From CAXMST01 sp963712765 (GTDB lineage Bacteria; Actinomycetota; Thermoleophilia; Solirubrobacterales; 70-9), in the NCBI GenBank assembly GCA_963712765.1, contig CAVQIX010000003.1, positions 434,001-498,000 on the forward strand: DNA of 64,000 nucleotides. The letters are read 5' to 3'. The notes under the pieces were generated by a model. The model made no database searches. It was not told the origin of the DNA and saw only the letters and a program-made list of their open reading frames with translations. Position numbers and translations under genes: made by a program. Shown one piece after another: positions 49,280 through 58,340 of this stretch. Each line of letters starts with the position of its first letter. The first letter of the stretch is position 1.

Positions 49280-51304
49280 CTAGGCATCGGCCGGCGCACC
49301 CACCCCGTTCAGCAATGCCTCGAGCTCGCCGGCGCTTCCCACCGGGGCCTTGCAGGTGAACCGTTCGCAGAGGTAGGCAGCGGGCCCGTCCGCGAGGTTT
49401 CCCCGCTGACTCAGAAGCGGCGGGCTCTCGCTCCCGGGCGGGCCGGCCGCGAGCACGAGCTCCGGGCGCCAGCGATTTCGCACCAGCTCGAGCATCTCTC
49501 GCAGGCTCTCGGGCCCCGCTCCCTCGATCAGGGCGAGCTCGCGGGTGGGGGAGAGCTGGAAGTCGAGTGCCCGCAGCAGGTAAGCCAGGCCCTGTGGGTG
49601 GCGGCGGGCAGGACCCGCGAACAGGCGCAGAACGCCCTCCCCCCACTCTCCGTAGCGCCGCTCCCCGCTCAGCGCCTCGAGGCGCAGCAGGCCGAGCGCG
49701 GCGGAGGCGTTCCCGGAGGGGATCGGGTGATCGTCGAGGTCCTTGCGGCGGGCGATCAGCTCCTCGTGGTCGTCGGCGGTGGTGAAGAAGCCGCCGCGTT
49801 CGCGGTCGCCGAAGTGCTCGATCATCCGCTCGGCCGTCGCGACCGCCGCCTCGTACCAGCGGGGCTCGAAGCCGGCTTCGTAGAGGGCGAGAAGCCCCTC
49901 CAGCAGGTAGGCGTGATCCTCGAGATAGCCGGCAAGGCGGGACTCTCCACGGTTGAAGGTGCGCAGCAGGCGGCCCTCGGCGTCGACCATCTCGTCAAGC
50001 AGGAACCCGGCGCATCGCTCGGCGGCCCGGAGGTAGCGGTCCTCGCCCAGAGCCGCGCCGACCTCCGCCAGGGCGGCGACCATGAGCGCGTTCCAGGAGG
50101 TGATGCGCTTGTCGTCCAGGCCAGGGCGAACGCGCTCCGAGCGCTCCCGCAGGAGTGCCCTGCGTGCCCGCTCGTACCCGGCCGGCGGCGCGGAGGCGGC
50201 GCCGTCGCGAAGGTGCAGGACGTTGGTCCCCTCCCAGTTGCCGGCGGCGCGGACGCCAAGGTGGTCCTTGACCGCCTCGATCTCGGCCACCGCCAGGCCA
50301 TCGTCCGCGAGCACCCTCTCGAACTCCTCTGCGCTCCAGACGTAGTAGCGCCCCTCGACCCCCTCGGAGTCGGCGTCGAGCGCCGAGTAGAAGCCCCCCT
50401 CCGGACCCGCCATCTCAGCCAGCGCCCATTCCAGCGTCTCGGTGCACACCCGCCGGTAGCGCTGATGGCCGAGTACCTGGTAGCCGCGCAGGTAGCTGCG
50501 CGCGAGCAGAGCGTTGTCGTAGAGCATCTTCTCGAAGTGGGGTACGAGCCAGACGGCGTCGACCGAATAGCGGGCGAAGCCGCCGCCGAGCTGGTCATAG
50601 ATGCCCCCGGCCGCCATCGCATCCAGTGTGCGCTCCGTCAGGCGCGTCTCTCCGGAGGCGAGCAGGAGGTCGATCGCCGAGGCCGGCGGGAACTTGGGGG
50701 CCGAGCCGAACCCGCCGTTCTGTGGGTCGGCCTGGCCCCTGAGCGCATCGATCGCGGCGGAGACGATGCCGGGATCGAGCTCCCCCTCGGTGGGCTCGAT
50801 GCGGGCGATCGCACCGAGCCCCTCCCGGGTGGCGGCGGCCCGCTCAGCGATCTCACTCCGCCGCGTGCGCCACGCGTCCAGCACGGCGTCCATCACCATC
50901 CGCAGGCTCGGCATGCCGCCTCGGGGCTCCGGCGGGAAGTAGGTCCCGCCATAAAAGGGGACGCCCTCGGGGTCGAGGAAGACCGTCATCGGCCAGCCGC
51001 CGTGGCCGGTCATCGACTGCACCGCCTCCATGTAGATCGCATCGACGTCGGGGCGCTCCTCACGATCGACCTTGACCGGCACGAAGTTGGCGTTCATCAA
51101 CTCGGCCGTCGCGTCATCCTCGAACGACTCGTGCTCCATCACATGGCACCAGTGGCATGACGAGTAGCCGACCGAGAGCAGGATCGGGACATCCCGCTCG
51201 GCGGCGAGAGCCTTGGCCTCCTCGCCCCACGGCAGCCAATCGACGGGGTTGTCCTTGTGCTGGAGCAGATAGGGCGAGGTCTCGCCGGCGAGTCGGTTCG
51301 CCAT
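49280..51304 (-). CDS. DUF255/thioredoxin-domain protein (YyaL/SSP411 type)
   Basis: Cytosolic protein of 674 aa. The N-terminal thioredoxin-like DUF255 part shows NRLAGETSPYLLQHKDNPVDW, YSSCHWCHVMEHESF with the redox CHWC, and VKVDREERPDVD; the rest is a six-hairpin-type alpha/alpha barrel (GGFGSAPKFPP, HFEKMLYDNA, GGFYSALDADSEG, SGNASAALGLLRLE). Relatives are the mammalian spermatogenesis-associated protein 20 and bacterial YyaL; substrate unknown. ATG 51304 begins the universal MANRLAGETSP start. It is convergent with the cupredoxin gene and separated from it by seven bases. Confidence 0.9.
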   Translation of the reverse strand: MANRLAGETSPYLLQHKDNPVDWLPWGEEAKALAAERDVPILLSVGYSSCHWCHVMEHESFEDDATAELMNANFVPVKVDREERPDVDAIYMEAVQSMTGHGGWPMTVFLDPEGVPFYGGTYFPPEPRGGMPSLRMVMDAVLDAWRTRRSEIAERAAATREGLGAIARIEPTEGELDPGIVSAAIDALRGQADPQNGGFGSAPKFPPASAIDLLLASGETRLTERTLDAMAAGGIYDQLGGGFARYSVDAVWLVPHFEKMLYDNALLARSYLRGYQVLGHQRYRRVCTETLEWALAEMAGPEGGFYSALDADSEGVEGRYYVWSAEEFERVLADDGLAVAEIEAVKDHLGVRAAGNWEGTNVLHLRDGAASAPPAGYERARRALLRERSERVRPGLDDKRITSWNALMVAALAEVGAALGEDRYLRAAERCAGFLLDEMVDAEGRLLRTFNRGESRLAGYLEDHAYLLEGLLALYEAGFEPRWYEAAVATAERMIEHFGDRERGGFFTTADDHEELIARRKDLDDHPIPSGNASAALGLLRLEALSGERRYGEWGEGVLRLFAGPARRHPQGLAYLLRALDFQLSPTRELALIEGAGPESLREMLELVRNRWRPELVLAAGPPGSESPPLLSQRGNLADGPAAYLCERFTCKAPVGSAGELEALLNGVGAPADA

Positions 51305-51403
51305 CGATTTGAGCGTAGCTGGATCGATCGAGCCGCGGCGGGGCGGGATGACTAGGATCGGCGGTCGATCGATGGCCGCCCGGCGGCCCGGATGGAGGAT
51401 ATG

Positions 51404-52063
51404 TTGAATCGGACCGAGGGCAACTCCTACCTGCCGCTGAGCGGGGCGTTGTTCACCGTGCTCGCGATCATCGCGACCTTCGTGATCGGCTTCGACGGCC
51501 CGGACTTCGCCGGCTCGCCGGTGGCGATCGTCGACCGTTACACGGAGGACTTCGAGAGCATCGCCGCCGGAAACGTCCTCCATCTGCTTTCCGCCGCTCC
51601 GCTGCTCATCTTCGTCTCCGTGCTCTATTCGCGAGCCCGCCGCGCCGAGGGGCCCGGAGGCGCAGCCGCGGTCGCAATCGTCGTCGGGGCCACCGCCGGA
51701 ACCGCTCTGATGCTCGCCGGCGCCGGGATCGATGCGATGGCCGCGATCCGGGTTGAAGACCAGGGCGCGGTCGACCCGCAGGTCGCGGTGGTCGCGTTCG
51801 ACGCCTCGAGCATCCTCTACCGCGCCGCCGCCCCGATCGGCTGGGCCGTCGCTCTGCTCGCCACGGCGCGACTCGGCCTCGGCAGCGGGCTGCTCCCGCG
51901 CTGGCTTGCGATTGCCAGCGGTCTGCTCGGCGTCCTGCTCCTGATCCCCCAGATCAGCTACTTGGGGATGGTCCTCTTCACGCTCTGGCCGCTGGCGGTC
52001 GGTGTTGCGTTGTACCGGACGCAGGACGAGCCGGTGAAGGGGTCCGCGAAGGCGAGGAGTTAG
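51404..52063 (+). CDS. Multi-pass membrane protein, unknown function
   Basis: Hydrophobic protein of about 219 aa with five or six membrane helices (for example LSGALFTVLAIIATFVIGF, AAVAIVVGATAGTALMLAGA, AIASGLLGVLLLIPQISYLG). No motif known to me. Three start codons cluster: ATG 51392, ATG 51401 and TTG 51404. GGAGG at 51394-51398 gives a good five-base spacing only to TTG 51404, which I prefer; the first ATG has no ribosome site. Its end is seven bases from the convergent MarR gene. It resembles DUF4386-type membrane proteins in general layout, without clear support. Confidence 0.65.
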   Translation: MNRTEGNSYLPLSGALFTVLAIIATFVIGFDGPDFAGSPVAIVDRYTEDFESIAAGNVLHLLSAAPLLIFVSVLYSRARRAEGPGGAAAVAIVVGATAGTALMLAGAGIDAMAAIRVEDQGAVDPQVAVVAFDASSILYRAAAPIGWAVALLATARLGLGSGLLPRWLAIASGLLGVLLLIPQISYLGMVLFTLWPLAVGVALYRTQDEPVKGSAKARS

Positions 52064-52070
52064 GCCGGGT

Positions 52071-52529
52071 TCAGGCGCTGTCGGGGGAGAGCTTGCGCCA
52101 GACCCGACCGAGGTCGGTGAGATCGCCGGCGTCGAGGTGGCCGAGGAAGTGCCGCCGGATGCCCTCGAGGTGGCTGGGCCGCGCCGCCTCAAAACGGCGG
52201 AGGCCTTCCGGGGTGAGGCGGGCGTAGGCGCCGCGACGATCGGACTCGCAGTTGGTGCGCTCCACCAGGCCCGCCTTCACGAGTCGGTCGACCAGCCGGG
52301 TGAGCCCGCTGCGGCTGAGATAGAGCCGCTCGGCGAGCCGACCCATACGGAGCGCGTGGTCCGGTTCTTCGGCGAGCTGCAGCAGCACCTCGTAGCTGGT
52401 CAGGGGCAGGCCGTGCTCCCGCTCCATCTCCGCGTCGAGCTCGGCGACTATCGCGCTGTGGACACGGAGCATCCCTCGCCACGCATCGAGTTCCTTTGCG
52501 CTCAGGGTCCTGTCGGATATCTCGGGCAC
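52071..52529 (-). CDS. MarR-family regulator (MhqR-like by context)
   Basis: Winged-helix repressor, 152 aa from GTG 52529. The fold is readable: LSAKELDAWRGMLRVHSAIV dimer helix, LTSYEVLLQLAEE, LRMGRLAERLYLSRSGLTRLVDRLVKAGLVERTNCESDRRGAYARLTPEG (recognition helix and wing; shown only in part as SRSGLTRLVDRLVKAGLVER). It is divergent from a ring-cleaving dioxygenase gene and an esterase gene, the same partners as MhqR in Bacillus subtilis, which senses quinones. A near-perfect inverted repeat at 52582-52603 in the shared promoter region is its likely operator. Gene name is not claimed; the role is inference. Confidence 0.85.
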   Translation of the reverse strand: MPEISDRTLSAKELDAWRGMLRVHSAIVAELDAEMEREHGLPLTSYEVLLQLAEEPDHALRMGRLAERLYLSRSGLTRLVDRLVKAGLVERTNCESDRRGAYARLTPEGLRRFEAARPSHLEGIRRHFLGHLDAGDLTDLGRVWRKLSPDSA

Positions 52530-52581
52530 TGGTTCAATGGTAGGACGGCTGGCCTCGGCGGGTACGTCGGTTCCCTGGTGG

Positions 52582-52603
52582 TATAGTTGCGGATGCAAGT
52601 ATA
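52582..52603. promoter_or_regulatory. Candidate MarR operator
   Basis: TATAGTTGC-GGAT-GCAAGTATA: nine-base arms with a single mismatch, 22 bp overall, between the divergent MarR and dioxygenase genes and 28 bases before the latter's ATG. Size and place are right for control of both genes. Confidence 0.55.
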
Positions 52604-52631
52604 TCGAAACCAAGCGAAACGGAGCCCTGAC

Positions 52632-53546
52632 ATGAAGCTCGAAGGTGTTCACCACGTAACTGCTGTCACAGCGGATGCGCAGAGCAATCTCGACTTCTAC
52701 GCCGGTGTTCTCGGGCTGAGGCTTGTCAAGAAGACCGTCAACCAGGACGAGCCGAGCATCTACCACCTCTTCTTCGCCGACGAGCGGGGATCGGCCGGCT
52801 CCGACCTCACCTTCTTCGAGTTCCCGGGGGCGCCCGAGGGCCGACCCGGCGCCGGGATGGTCCACACGATTGGCTGGCGCGTCGCTTCGCCTGCCTCGCT
52901 CGATTTCTGGAGCGAGCGCCTCGCTCACGCCGGCCTTCCCATCGACCGCAGCGAACGCTCGCTGCGTTTCTCCGACCCCGAAGGCCTCGGGCACGAGCTC
53001 CGGGTCGGTCTCAGCGGCGACGACCCGCTGATCGCCGACCACCCCGAGGTGCCGGCGGAGATGGCATTGCAGGGATTCGACGGCGTCCGGGCCTACTCGG
53101 CCGCTCCGGAGACGAGCACCGGCCTTCTCGAGAGCCTCGGCTTCGAACGGGCCGGCCAGGACTGGGAGGCGAGGGGCGAGCTCCGCGGCGGGCTCTACGG
53201 CTACGACGCTCCCCCTGAGCAGCGCGGTCTCAGCGGCGCCGGGACGGTCCATCACGTCGCATGGTCTTCGACTGTCGAGCAACACGAACACTGGCGGGCA
53301 GCTGTGATCGAGGGCGGCGCGAATCCGACGCCGGTCATCGATCGGTTCTACTTCCGTTCGATCTACTTCCGCGAGCCGAGCGGCGTCCTCTTCGAGATCG
53401 CCACCCTCGGCCCTGGCTTCACCGTCGATGAGCCGGTCGAGTCGCTCGGCGCCAAGCTCTCGCTGCCGCCTGACTACGAGCGTCTGCGAGATCGGATCGA
53501 GCCGAACCTGACTCCGCTCCGGGACCCGCGCGAGGTGACGGCTTGA
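52632..53546 (+). CDS. Ring-cleaving dioxygenase/glyoxalase-family protein (MhqO/LinE-like)
   Basis: VOC-superfamily enzyme with two tandem domains, 304 aa. Domain one starts with LEGVHHVTAVTADAQSNLDFY (metal His in VHHVT), domain two with GTVHHVAWSS; the last metal Glu is in GVLFEIATLGPGF. The sequence fits the hydroquinone dioxygenase group that includes MhqO, which opens quinol rings. Start ATG 52632 (an upstream ATG at 52587 lies in the operator). The esterase gene follows with TTGA overlap. Together with the MarR gene this looks like a quinone or aromatic detoxification module. Confidence 0.87.
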   Translation: MKLEGVHHVTAVTADAQSNLDFYAGVLGLRLVKKTVNQDEPSIYHLFFADERGSAGSDLTFFEFPGAPEGRPGAGMVHTIGWRVASPASLDFWSERLAHAGLPIDRSERSLRFSDPEGLGHELRVGLSGDDPLIADHPEVPAEMALQGFDGVRAYSAAPETSTGLLESLGFERAGQDWEARGELRGGLYGYDAPPEQRGLSGAGTVHHVAWSSTVEQHEHWRAAVIEGGANPTPVIDRFYFRSIYFREPSGVLFEIATLGPGFTVDEPVESLGAKLSLPPDYERLRDRIEPNLTPLRDPREVTA

Positions 53547-54202
53547 ACCCTTCTCTCGGCGAGATCGACCTCCTGCTCAGAGAGCCGGAGGGTCCGCCGG
53601 CGGGGGCGCTGGTCCTCAATCACGGCCGAGCGACGAACGAGCGGGACCTGTTCCCGCTGCTCGAAGCCCTGGATCCGGATCGGCGACTGCTCGGAGTCAG
53701 CACGGGGGCTCCGCTCAGCGGCCTGCCGCCCGGTGGGCGCCATTGGTACATCGTCGAACGGGTGGGATACCCGCATCCGGAGACGTTCCACCGCGTCAAC
53801 GAGATGCTTGCCGAGCGGGTCGACGGGCTGCTCGCCGAGCGCGACATCGCGCCCTCCGATGCGGTCATAGGCGGGTTCTCGCAGGGAGCCGTGATGTCGT
53901 ACGCGCTGGCGCTCGGTCCGGGCCGGCCGACCCCGGCGGCGCTGCTCGCCTTCTCGGGGTTCATTCCCGAGGTCGAGGGCTGGGAGCCGGAGCTCGCCGG
54001 CCGCGACGGCCTCCGCGCCCTGATCTACCACGGCAGCGCCGACCCGGTGATCGACGTCGAGCACGCTCGCAGGGCCGCGGCGCGGCTCGGCGAGGCCGGG
54101 ATCGAGCTCGAGTTCATCGAGGCGCCCGTCGGGCACGGGATCGCTCCTGAGGCGGTCGAAGCGGCTCGTGGCATCGTCTCCGGGGTCGGCGTCCGCTCCT
54201 AG
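53543..54202 (+). CDS. Phospholipase/carboxylesterase (MhqD-like alpha/beta hydrolase)
   Basis: Serine hydrolase, 219 aa. The fold shows LVLNHGRATNERDLFPLLEAL early, the nucleophile elbow GGFSQGAVMSY, an acid in YHGSADPVIDVEHAR and the His in APVGHGIAPEAV, making a full catalytic triad of the carboxylesterase 2 family. In B. subtilis the MhqD member of this family is induced with the MhqO dioxygenase. The TTG start overlaps the dioxygenase stop. The substrate is likely an ester or thioester formed during quinone breakdown; inference. Confidence 0.87.
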   Translation: MNPSLGEIDLLLREPEGPPAGALVLNHGRATNERDLFPLLEALDPDRRLLGVSTGAPLSGLPPGGRHWYIVERVGYPHPETFHRVNEMLAERVDGLLAERDIAPSDAVIGGFSQGAVMSYALALGPGRPTPAALLAFSGFIPEVEGWEPELAGRDGLRALIYHGSADPVIDVEHARRAAARLGEAGIELEFIEAPVGHGIAPEAVEAARGIVSGVGVRS

Positions 54203-54214
54203 CCTGACGCCGAG

Positions 54215-55432
54215 CTAGGGCGGGGCAGGCTCGACGAGCGTCGGCCTGCGGTTCAGGCCCATCGCGATCAACGCGGAACCGAGCCCGATTACGCCGGCGA
54301 CGGCGAACGCGAGGCCGTAACCGCCCAGGGCCGCCATCGCCCCCGCAAGCGGCGCCCCGATGCCGACGCCGACGTCGAAGAATGCCGTGAAGGTGCCCAT
54401 CGCCGCTCCTCGCCGCTCCTCGGGTACCTCGTCGATGACCAACAGGGCAAGGCTGGGGAACAGCAGCGCGAAACCGGCTCCCATTGCTGCAGCGCCGATC
54501 AGGGCGACGGCGAGCGACTGGGTCGCGGCCAGCACGAACAGGCCCAGAGCCTGCAGCAGCGCCGCCCCGGCGGCGCTGCGCCCACCCCCGAAGTGGTCGG
54601 GGATTGCCCCGCCGATGATTCGCATCGCCACGACGGTGAAAGCGAAGGTCGTAAACACCAGGGCTCCATGCCCGATCCCTCGCTCGTCGAGATGAAGCAC
54701 GATGAATGCGGCAAGCGTCGCGTAGCCGGTGACCGCGAGCGCCAACGCGGAGCCGGGCAGCAGGGCCTCCCGGGCGAGGAGACCGCGGAACCGTTGGCCG
54801 AGGCTGAGGCCCTGGTGGCCGCTGCTGGGCGTATAGCTCTCGGGGATGCGGGTCGCGATCAGGGCACCGATCAGCGGGGCGGTGGCTGCAAAGGCCCAGA
54901 CCATCTCGAAGCTCGAGGCGCGGAGGATCAGCTCACCCATCGGCGGCCCGAGAGAGAGCCCACCCCAGATCGCGAGACCGTAGAGGCCGATGATCCTGCC
55001 GCGGCGCGCAGCTGGCGCCATGTCGACGATCCAGGCGGCGCCCGCCGTGTAGACCATGCCCTCCCCGGCACCGAGGAAGAAGCGGGTGATCACCAGGCCC
55101 GCCACGCCGGCCGGGATGAACAGAAGCAAGCCGGATAGCGCGGTGAGCAGGGCGCCGACGACAACGACGGGCTTGCGACCCCGGGCGTCGGCGAAGGCTC
55201 CGCCTATCGGGCGGAAGATGAGCCCGGTCGCGGCGAATGCGCCGGTCACCACCCCAACCGACACGTCGCCGGCCCCGATCGGTCCGGTCACGTACTTGGG
55301 TAGGACCGGCAGGGTCGCGCCGATCGTCAGCAGCCCCAGCCCGGTGACGACGAAGATGCCGAGGAAGGCGATCCGCTGCTCCGTCATCACCGGGCCGACG
55401 CGGCCAAACGCCCTGCGCGGCGGGCCGCTCAC
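54215..55432 (-). CDS. MFS transporter
   Basis: Twelve-helix major-facilitator permease, 405 aa. The family loop between helices 2 and 3 reads GGAFADARGRKPVVV, and helix 1 starts with FLGIFVVTGLGLLTIG. Between the halves lies a short cytoplasmic loop (ESYTPSSGHQGLSLGQRF). Likely starts are GTG 55432, overlapping the stop of the upstream ligase gene (GTGA), or ATG 55387. The proximity to the AMP-forming ligase suggests transport of a carboxylic acid or of a product; substrate not determined. Confidence 0.85.
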   Translation of the reverse strand: MSGPPRRAFGRVGPVMTEQRIAFLGIFVVTGLGLLTIGATLPVLPKYVTGPIGAGDVSVGVVTGAFAATGLIFRPIGGAFADARGRKPVVVVGALLTALSGLLLFIPAGVAGLVITRFFLGAGEGMVYTAGAAWIVDMAPAARRGRIIGLYGLAIWGGLSLGPPMGELILRASSFEMVWAFAATAPLIGALIATRIPESYTPSSGHQGLSLGQRFRGLLAREALLPGSALALAVTGYATLAAFIVLHLDERGIGHGALVFTTFAFTVVAMRIIGGAIPDHFGGGRSAAGAALLQALGLFVLAATQSLAVALIGAAAMGAGFALLFPSLALLVIDEVPEERRGAAMGTFTAFFDVGVGIGAPLAGAMAALGGYGLAFAVAGVIGLGSALIAMGLNRRPTLVEPAPP

Positions 55433-56880
55433 CCCGTCGGTCCGTCCCCGCGCAGCTCGGCCCGGCGGATCTTCCCGCTCGCGGTCTTCGGGAGCTCGGG
55501 GGCGAACTCGACCACCCGTGGGTACTTGTAGGGGGCGGTGGTCGCCTTGACATGGTCCTGCAACCGGCGTGCCATTTCCTCACCCGGCTCGCCCGAGCGC
55601 AGCACCACCACCGCTCGCACCAGCGACCCCCGCTCCTCATCCGGCACCGCGACCGCCGCTGCCTCGGCGACGCACTCGTGGGAGATCAGGGCGGACTCGA
55701 CCTCGAACGGCCCGATCCGATAGCCGGCGGAGATGATCACGTCATCGGAGCGGCCCTCGAACCACAGGTAGCCGTCGTCGTCCCTCCGGACCAGGTCGCC
55801 CGTCCGCCACCACTCCTCCGATGGGGGATCGCTGCCGAGGTAGTGGCTGAAGAAGGTGGGGCAGCGGTCGGCCCTGACGATCAGCTCACCGTCATCGACC
55901 GCGAGCTCGATCCCGGGCAACGCATGCCCCATCGAGCCCTCCCGGATCGGCTCCGAGCCGAGCGAGCCGGTCAGCGCGCCGGTCTCAGTCTGGCCGTAGC
56001 CGTCGTGGATCTCGAGCCCGAGACGCTCGCGAAACGCCGCGATCACCTCCGGGTTCAGCGGCTCGCCGGCTGAGACCAGCCTCCGTAGCGAGGGGACCCT
56101 TCGCAACTCCGTCCGCTTGGCGAGGATCCGATACTCGGTCGGCGCCTGGCACAGCGTGCCGACCCCCTCCTCCTCGCAGATACGCAGCCGCTCCTCCGGC
56201 TCGGGGCGCCCCGCCCGGATGTAGGCGACCGCGCCGCGCAGCCAGGGGGCAACGAAGCAGTTGCGGGATGACTTCGACCAGCCGGGGGCGGCGGTGCACC
56301 AGGCGAGCTCACCGGGTTGCGGTCCGTACCAATGCTCGGCCTGAAGCGCCTGACCGCGGAGGTAGCGCTGAGCGTGAACGGCGCCGCGCGGTGCGCCGGT
56401 GGTTCCCGATGTGAAGACGATCAGCGCCGGATCCTCCGGCGCGAGTGTCGCCGGGTCCGCCGGCGGCTCCTGGGCCCGGTCCTCGTCGAGGATCCGCGCC
56501 ATCTCCGGCAGGGTCATGTAGGGGACGCCGTCGGGGAGCTCGCTGAGGTAGCGCTCCTCCCCGATCGCCAACCCCGGGTCGCATGCGGCCACCCGCAGGG
56601 CCAGGTCCCCTCTGCGGAGCATCGGGTTGCAGGGCAGGGCCACGGCACCGATCCGGAAGCAGGCCACCATCGCCAGCACCCACTCCGAGCGCGAGCCGAT
56701 CAGCGTCATCACGACGTCGCCGCGTCGGACCCCGCGCGCCGCCATCGCCCCCGCGAGACCGGCGCTGCGGGCGATCAGCTCGCCGAAGCCCCAGACCTTT
56801 CGCTTGCCCTCCTCGTCGACCGCGACGAGCGCCGGGCGGGCCGCCGGAAAGCCTTCGAGCACGTCCTCGACGAAGTTCAT
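55429..56880 (-). CDS. AMP-forming acyl-CoA synthetase/ligase
   Basis: Adenylating ligase of 483 aa that activates a carboxylic acid with ATP and joins it to CoA. Motifs: P-loop ALIVFTSGTTGAPRGAVHA, DGYGQTETGALTG, WWRTGDLVRRDDDGYLWFEGR, the hinge SDDVIISAGYRIGPFEVESAL and the catalytic Lys in PKTASGKIRRAEL. The sequence is closest to medium-chain or benzoate-type ligases by general form. ATG 56880 (NFVEDVLEGFPA) is the start; an upstream one at 56967 reads unlike protein. It forms an operon with an MFS transporter. Substrate unknown. Confidence 0.9.
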   Translation of the reverse strand: MNFVEDVLEGFPAARPALVAVDEEGKRKVWGFGELIARSAGLAGAMAARGVRRGDVVMTLIGSRSEWVLAMVACFRIGAVALPCNPMLRRGDLALRVAACDPGLAIGEERYLSELPDGVPYMTLPEMARILDEDRAQEPPADPATLAPEDPALIVFTSGTTGAPRGAVHAQRYLRGQALQAEHWYGPQPGELAWCTAAPGWSKSSRNCFVAPWLRGAVAYIRAGRPEPEERLRICEEEGVGTLCQAPTEYRILAKRTELRRVPSLRRLVSAGEPLNPEVIAAFRERLGLEIHDGYGQTETGALTGSLGSEPIREGSMGHALPGIELAVDDGELIVRADRCPTFFSHYLGSDPPSEEWWRTGDLVRRDDDGYLWFEGRSDDVIISAGYRIGPFEVESALISHECVAEAAAVAVPDEERGSLVRAVVVLRSGEPGEEMARRLQDHVKATTAPYKYPRVVEFAPELPKTASGKIRRAELRGDGPTG

Positions 56881-56994
56881 CGCTGGCGGGCTGACGGCGG
56901 CGTGGGCAAGCGACAAACCGTACCGAGTGGAAGATAGGCTGCGCTCGGCGGCGGGTCCCCGCCGCACCGGCTGACAACCAACCCTGGAGTCCCG

Positions 56995-57351
56995 ATGAGA
57001 TCTGCTTCCCTGACGTTGCTTGCGACGACGGCCATGCTGGCGCTGGCCGGCTGCAGCGCCGACGCTGAGGTCTCCTTCGGCGACAAGACGCTGAATGCCC
57101 AGGAGGCCGAGCAGAACATCAACTCGGCGCTGGAGGACACCTACGGTGAAGCCCCCGAGCGCCTCACCTGCCCCGACGGAGTCGACGCGGTCAAGGGTGA
57201 GACCTTCGTCTGCGAGGGCATCTCACCCGCTCCCGAGTCCCGTCCGTTCGCGATCGAGGTGACGATGACCGACGACGAGGGCGGCATCCGCTACCCGACT
57301 CAGGTGACCTTCACGGACGGGCCGAACGGGGCCGAGGGCGCGCAGAACTAG
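56995..57351 (+). CDS. DUF4333 lipoprotein
   Basis: Small lipoprotein of 118 aa: signal LTLLATTAMLALAGC with the lipobox at LAGC (Cys near residue 20), then the DUF4333 domain common in actinobacteria. It has two Cys (LTCPDGVDAVKGETFVCEG), probably one disulfide, and KTLNAQEAEQNINSALED at its start. Function of the family is unknown. It is divergent from the ligase gene and its stop overlaps that of the convergent radical SAM gene by 4 bases. Confidence 0.85.
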   Translation: MRSASLTLLATTAMLALAGCSADAEVSFGDKTLNAQEAEQNINSALEDTYGEAPERLTCPDGVDAVKGETFVCEGISPAPESRPFAIEVTMTDDEGGIRYPTQVTFTDGPNGAEGAQN

Positions 57352-58340
57352 CCGCCGCCGGCGTTGGTCCTGGACGGCGACGACGTGGGCGCCCGTCGCC
57401 CGCGTTGGGTCCTTCCCTGCCTGACCAGCCGGCCGAGACGCTTGCGCTCGGCCTGCGGCAGATCGCCGCCGCGCGCGTATAGCCGCCGATACCGCGGCAG
57501 CAGATCCGGCCGGTGCTCGGAGAGCCAGTCGAAGAAGATCGCCTTGAGCTCGCCCCGAAGGTGCAGACCGAGGCCGCCGATGCTGTCGGCGCCGGCCTCG
57601 CCGCACAGCCGCAGGATCTCGGCGACCTGCCCGGGTGAATCGTTGATCCCGGGCATCAGCGGTGCGACGAGGACGCCGACCTTTACCCCGGCCGCGTTCA
57701 GCTCGGCGATCGCCTCGATCCGCTTGCGCGGATCGGGCGTACCCGGCTCGGTCAGACGCCATGCCTTGTGGTCCAGCGTCGGTATCGAGAGGTCCGCGCG
57801 GAAATCGGTCCGCTCGCTCAGCTGCTTGAACAGGTCGAGATCGCGCAGCAGCAGGGGCGACTTGGTCAGGATCGAGCAGGGGTTGCGGGCGGCGAGGAGC
57901 TCCTCCCAGACCCCGCGGGTGATCCGATAGCGCCCCTCGACCCACTGGTAGGGGTCCGTGTTGGTCCCCAGCGCCACGTGCTCTCGCGCCCAGCTCGGCC
58001 TCCGGAGCTCGGCCCGCAGGACCTCGGGCAGATTCACCTTGACGACGATCTGACGCTCGAAGTCCTGCCGCGGATCGAGGTCGAGGTAGCGGTGGGTCGG
58101 GCGGGCAAAGCAGAAGGTGCAGGCGTGTGTGCACCCTCTGTATGGATTGACGGTGTAGCTGAATCCGAGCCGGGCCATGGCCGGGACCCGGTTCAGGGCT
58201 GAGCGTGCCCGGACCTCGTGGAATTCGACGCCGACCGCCTCCGGCGCGTCGAAGCTCCGGACGATGGGAGGGTCCTCCATGCCGGGGAGCCGTCCCTGCG
58301 AATCGTTCTCCGTCAGCTGTCCGTCCCAGCGCACGAACAT
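57348..58340 (-). CDS. Radical SAM protein, Rv2578c/SplB-like, with SOS box at its start
   Basis: Iron-sulfur enzyme of 330 aa with the radical SAM cluster C70-THA-C74-TF-C77 (GCTHACTFCFARP). Later segments LGTNTDPYQWVEG, ILTKSPLLLRDLDL and APLMPGINDSP are those of the Rv2578c/spore-photoproduct-lyase-like group, which is often linked to DNA repair. A perfect SOS palindrome CGAACATATGTTCG covers the start codon (58334-58347), so LexA control is strongly suggested. If transcription starts inside the box, the next ATG at 58280 may be used. The C-terminus is Arg/Lys-rich and probably binds nucleic acid. Confidence 0.88.
   Translation of the reverse strand: MFVRWDGQLTENDSQGRLPGMEDPPIVRSFDAPEAVGVEFHEVRARSALNRVPAMARLGFSYTVNPYRGCTHACTFCFARPTHRYLDLDPRQDFERQIVVKVNLPEVLRAELRRPSWAREHVALGTNTDPYQWVEGRYRITRGVWEELLAARNPCSILTKSPLLLRDLDLFKQLSERTDFRADLSIPTLDHKAWRLTEPGTPDPRKRIEAIAELNAAGVKVGVLVAPLMPGINDSPGQVAEILRLCGEAGADSIGGLGLHLRGELKAIFFDWLSEHRPDLLPRYRRLYARGGDLPQAERKRLGRLVRQGRTQRGRRAPTSSPSRTNAGGG

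Noticed and set aside
49109..51160. 683-codon plus-strand ORF opposite the DUF255 protein
   Set aside because: The DUF255 gene has clear conserved motifs over the same bases; the opposite frame is a shadow rich in Gly, Val, Glu and Arg.
51305..52192. Extension of the DUF255 protein to 970 residues
   Set aside because: The extra 296 residues overlap a plus-strand membrane-protein gene and the MarR gene, are low-complexity, and the family start MANRLAGETSP is at 51304.
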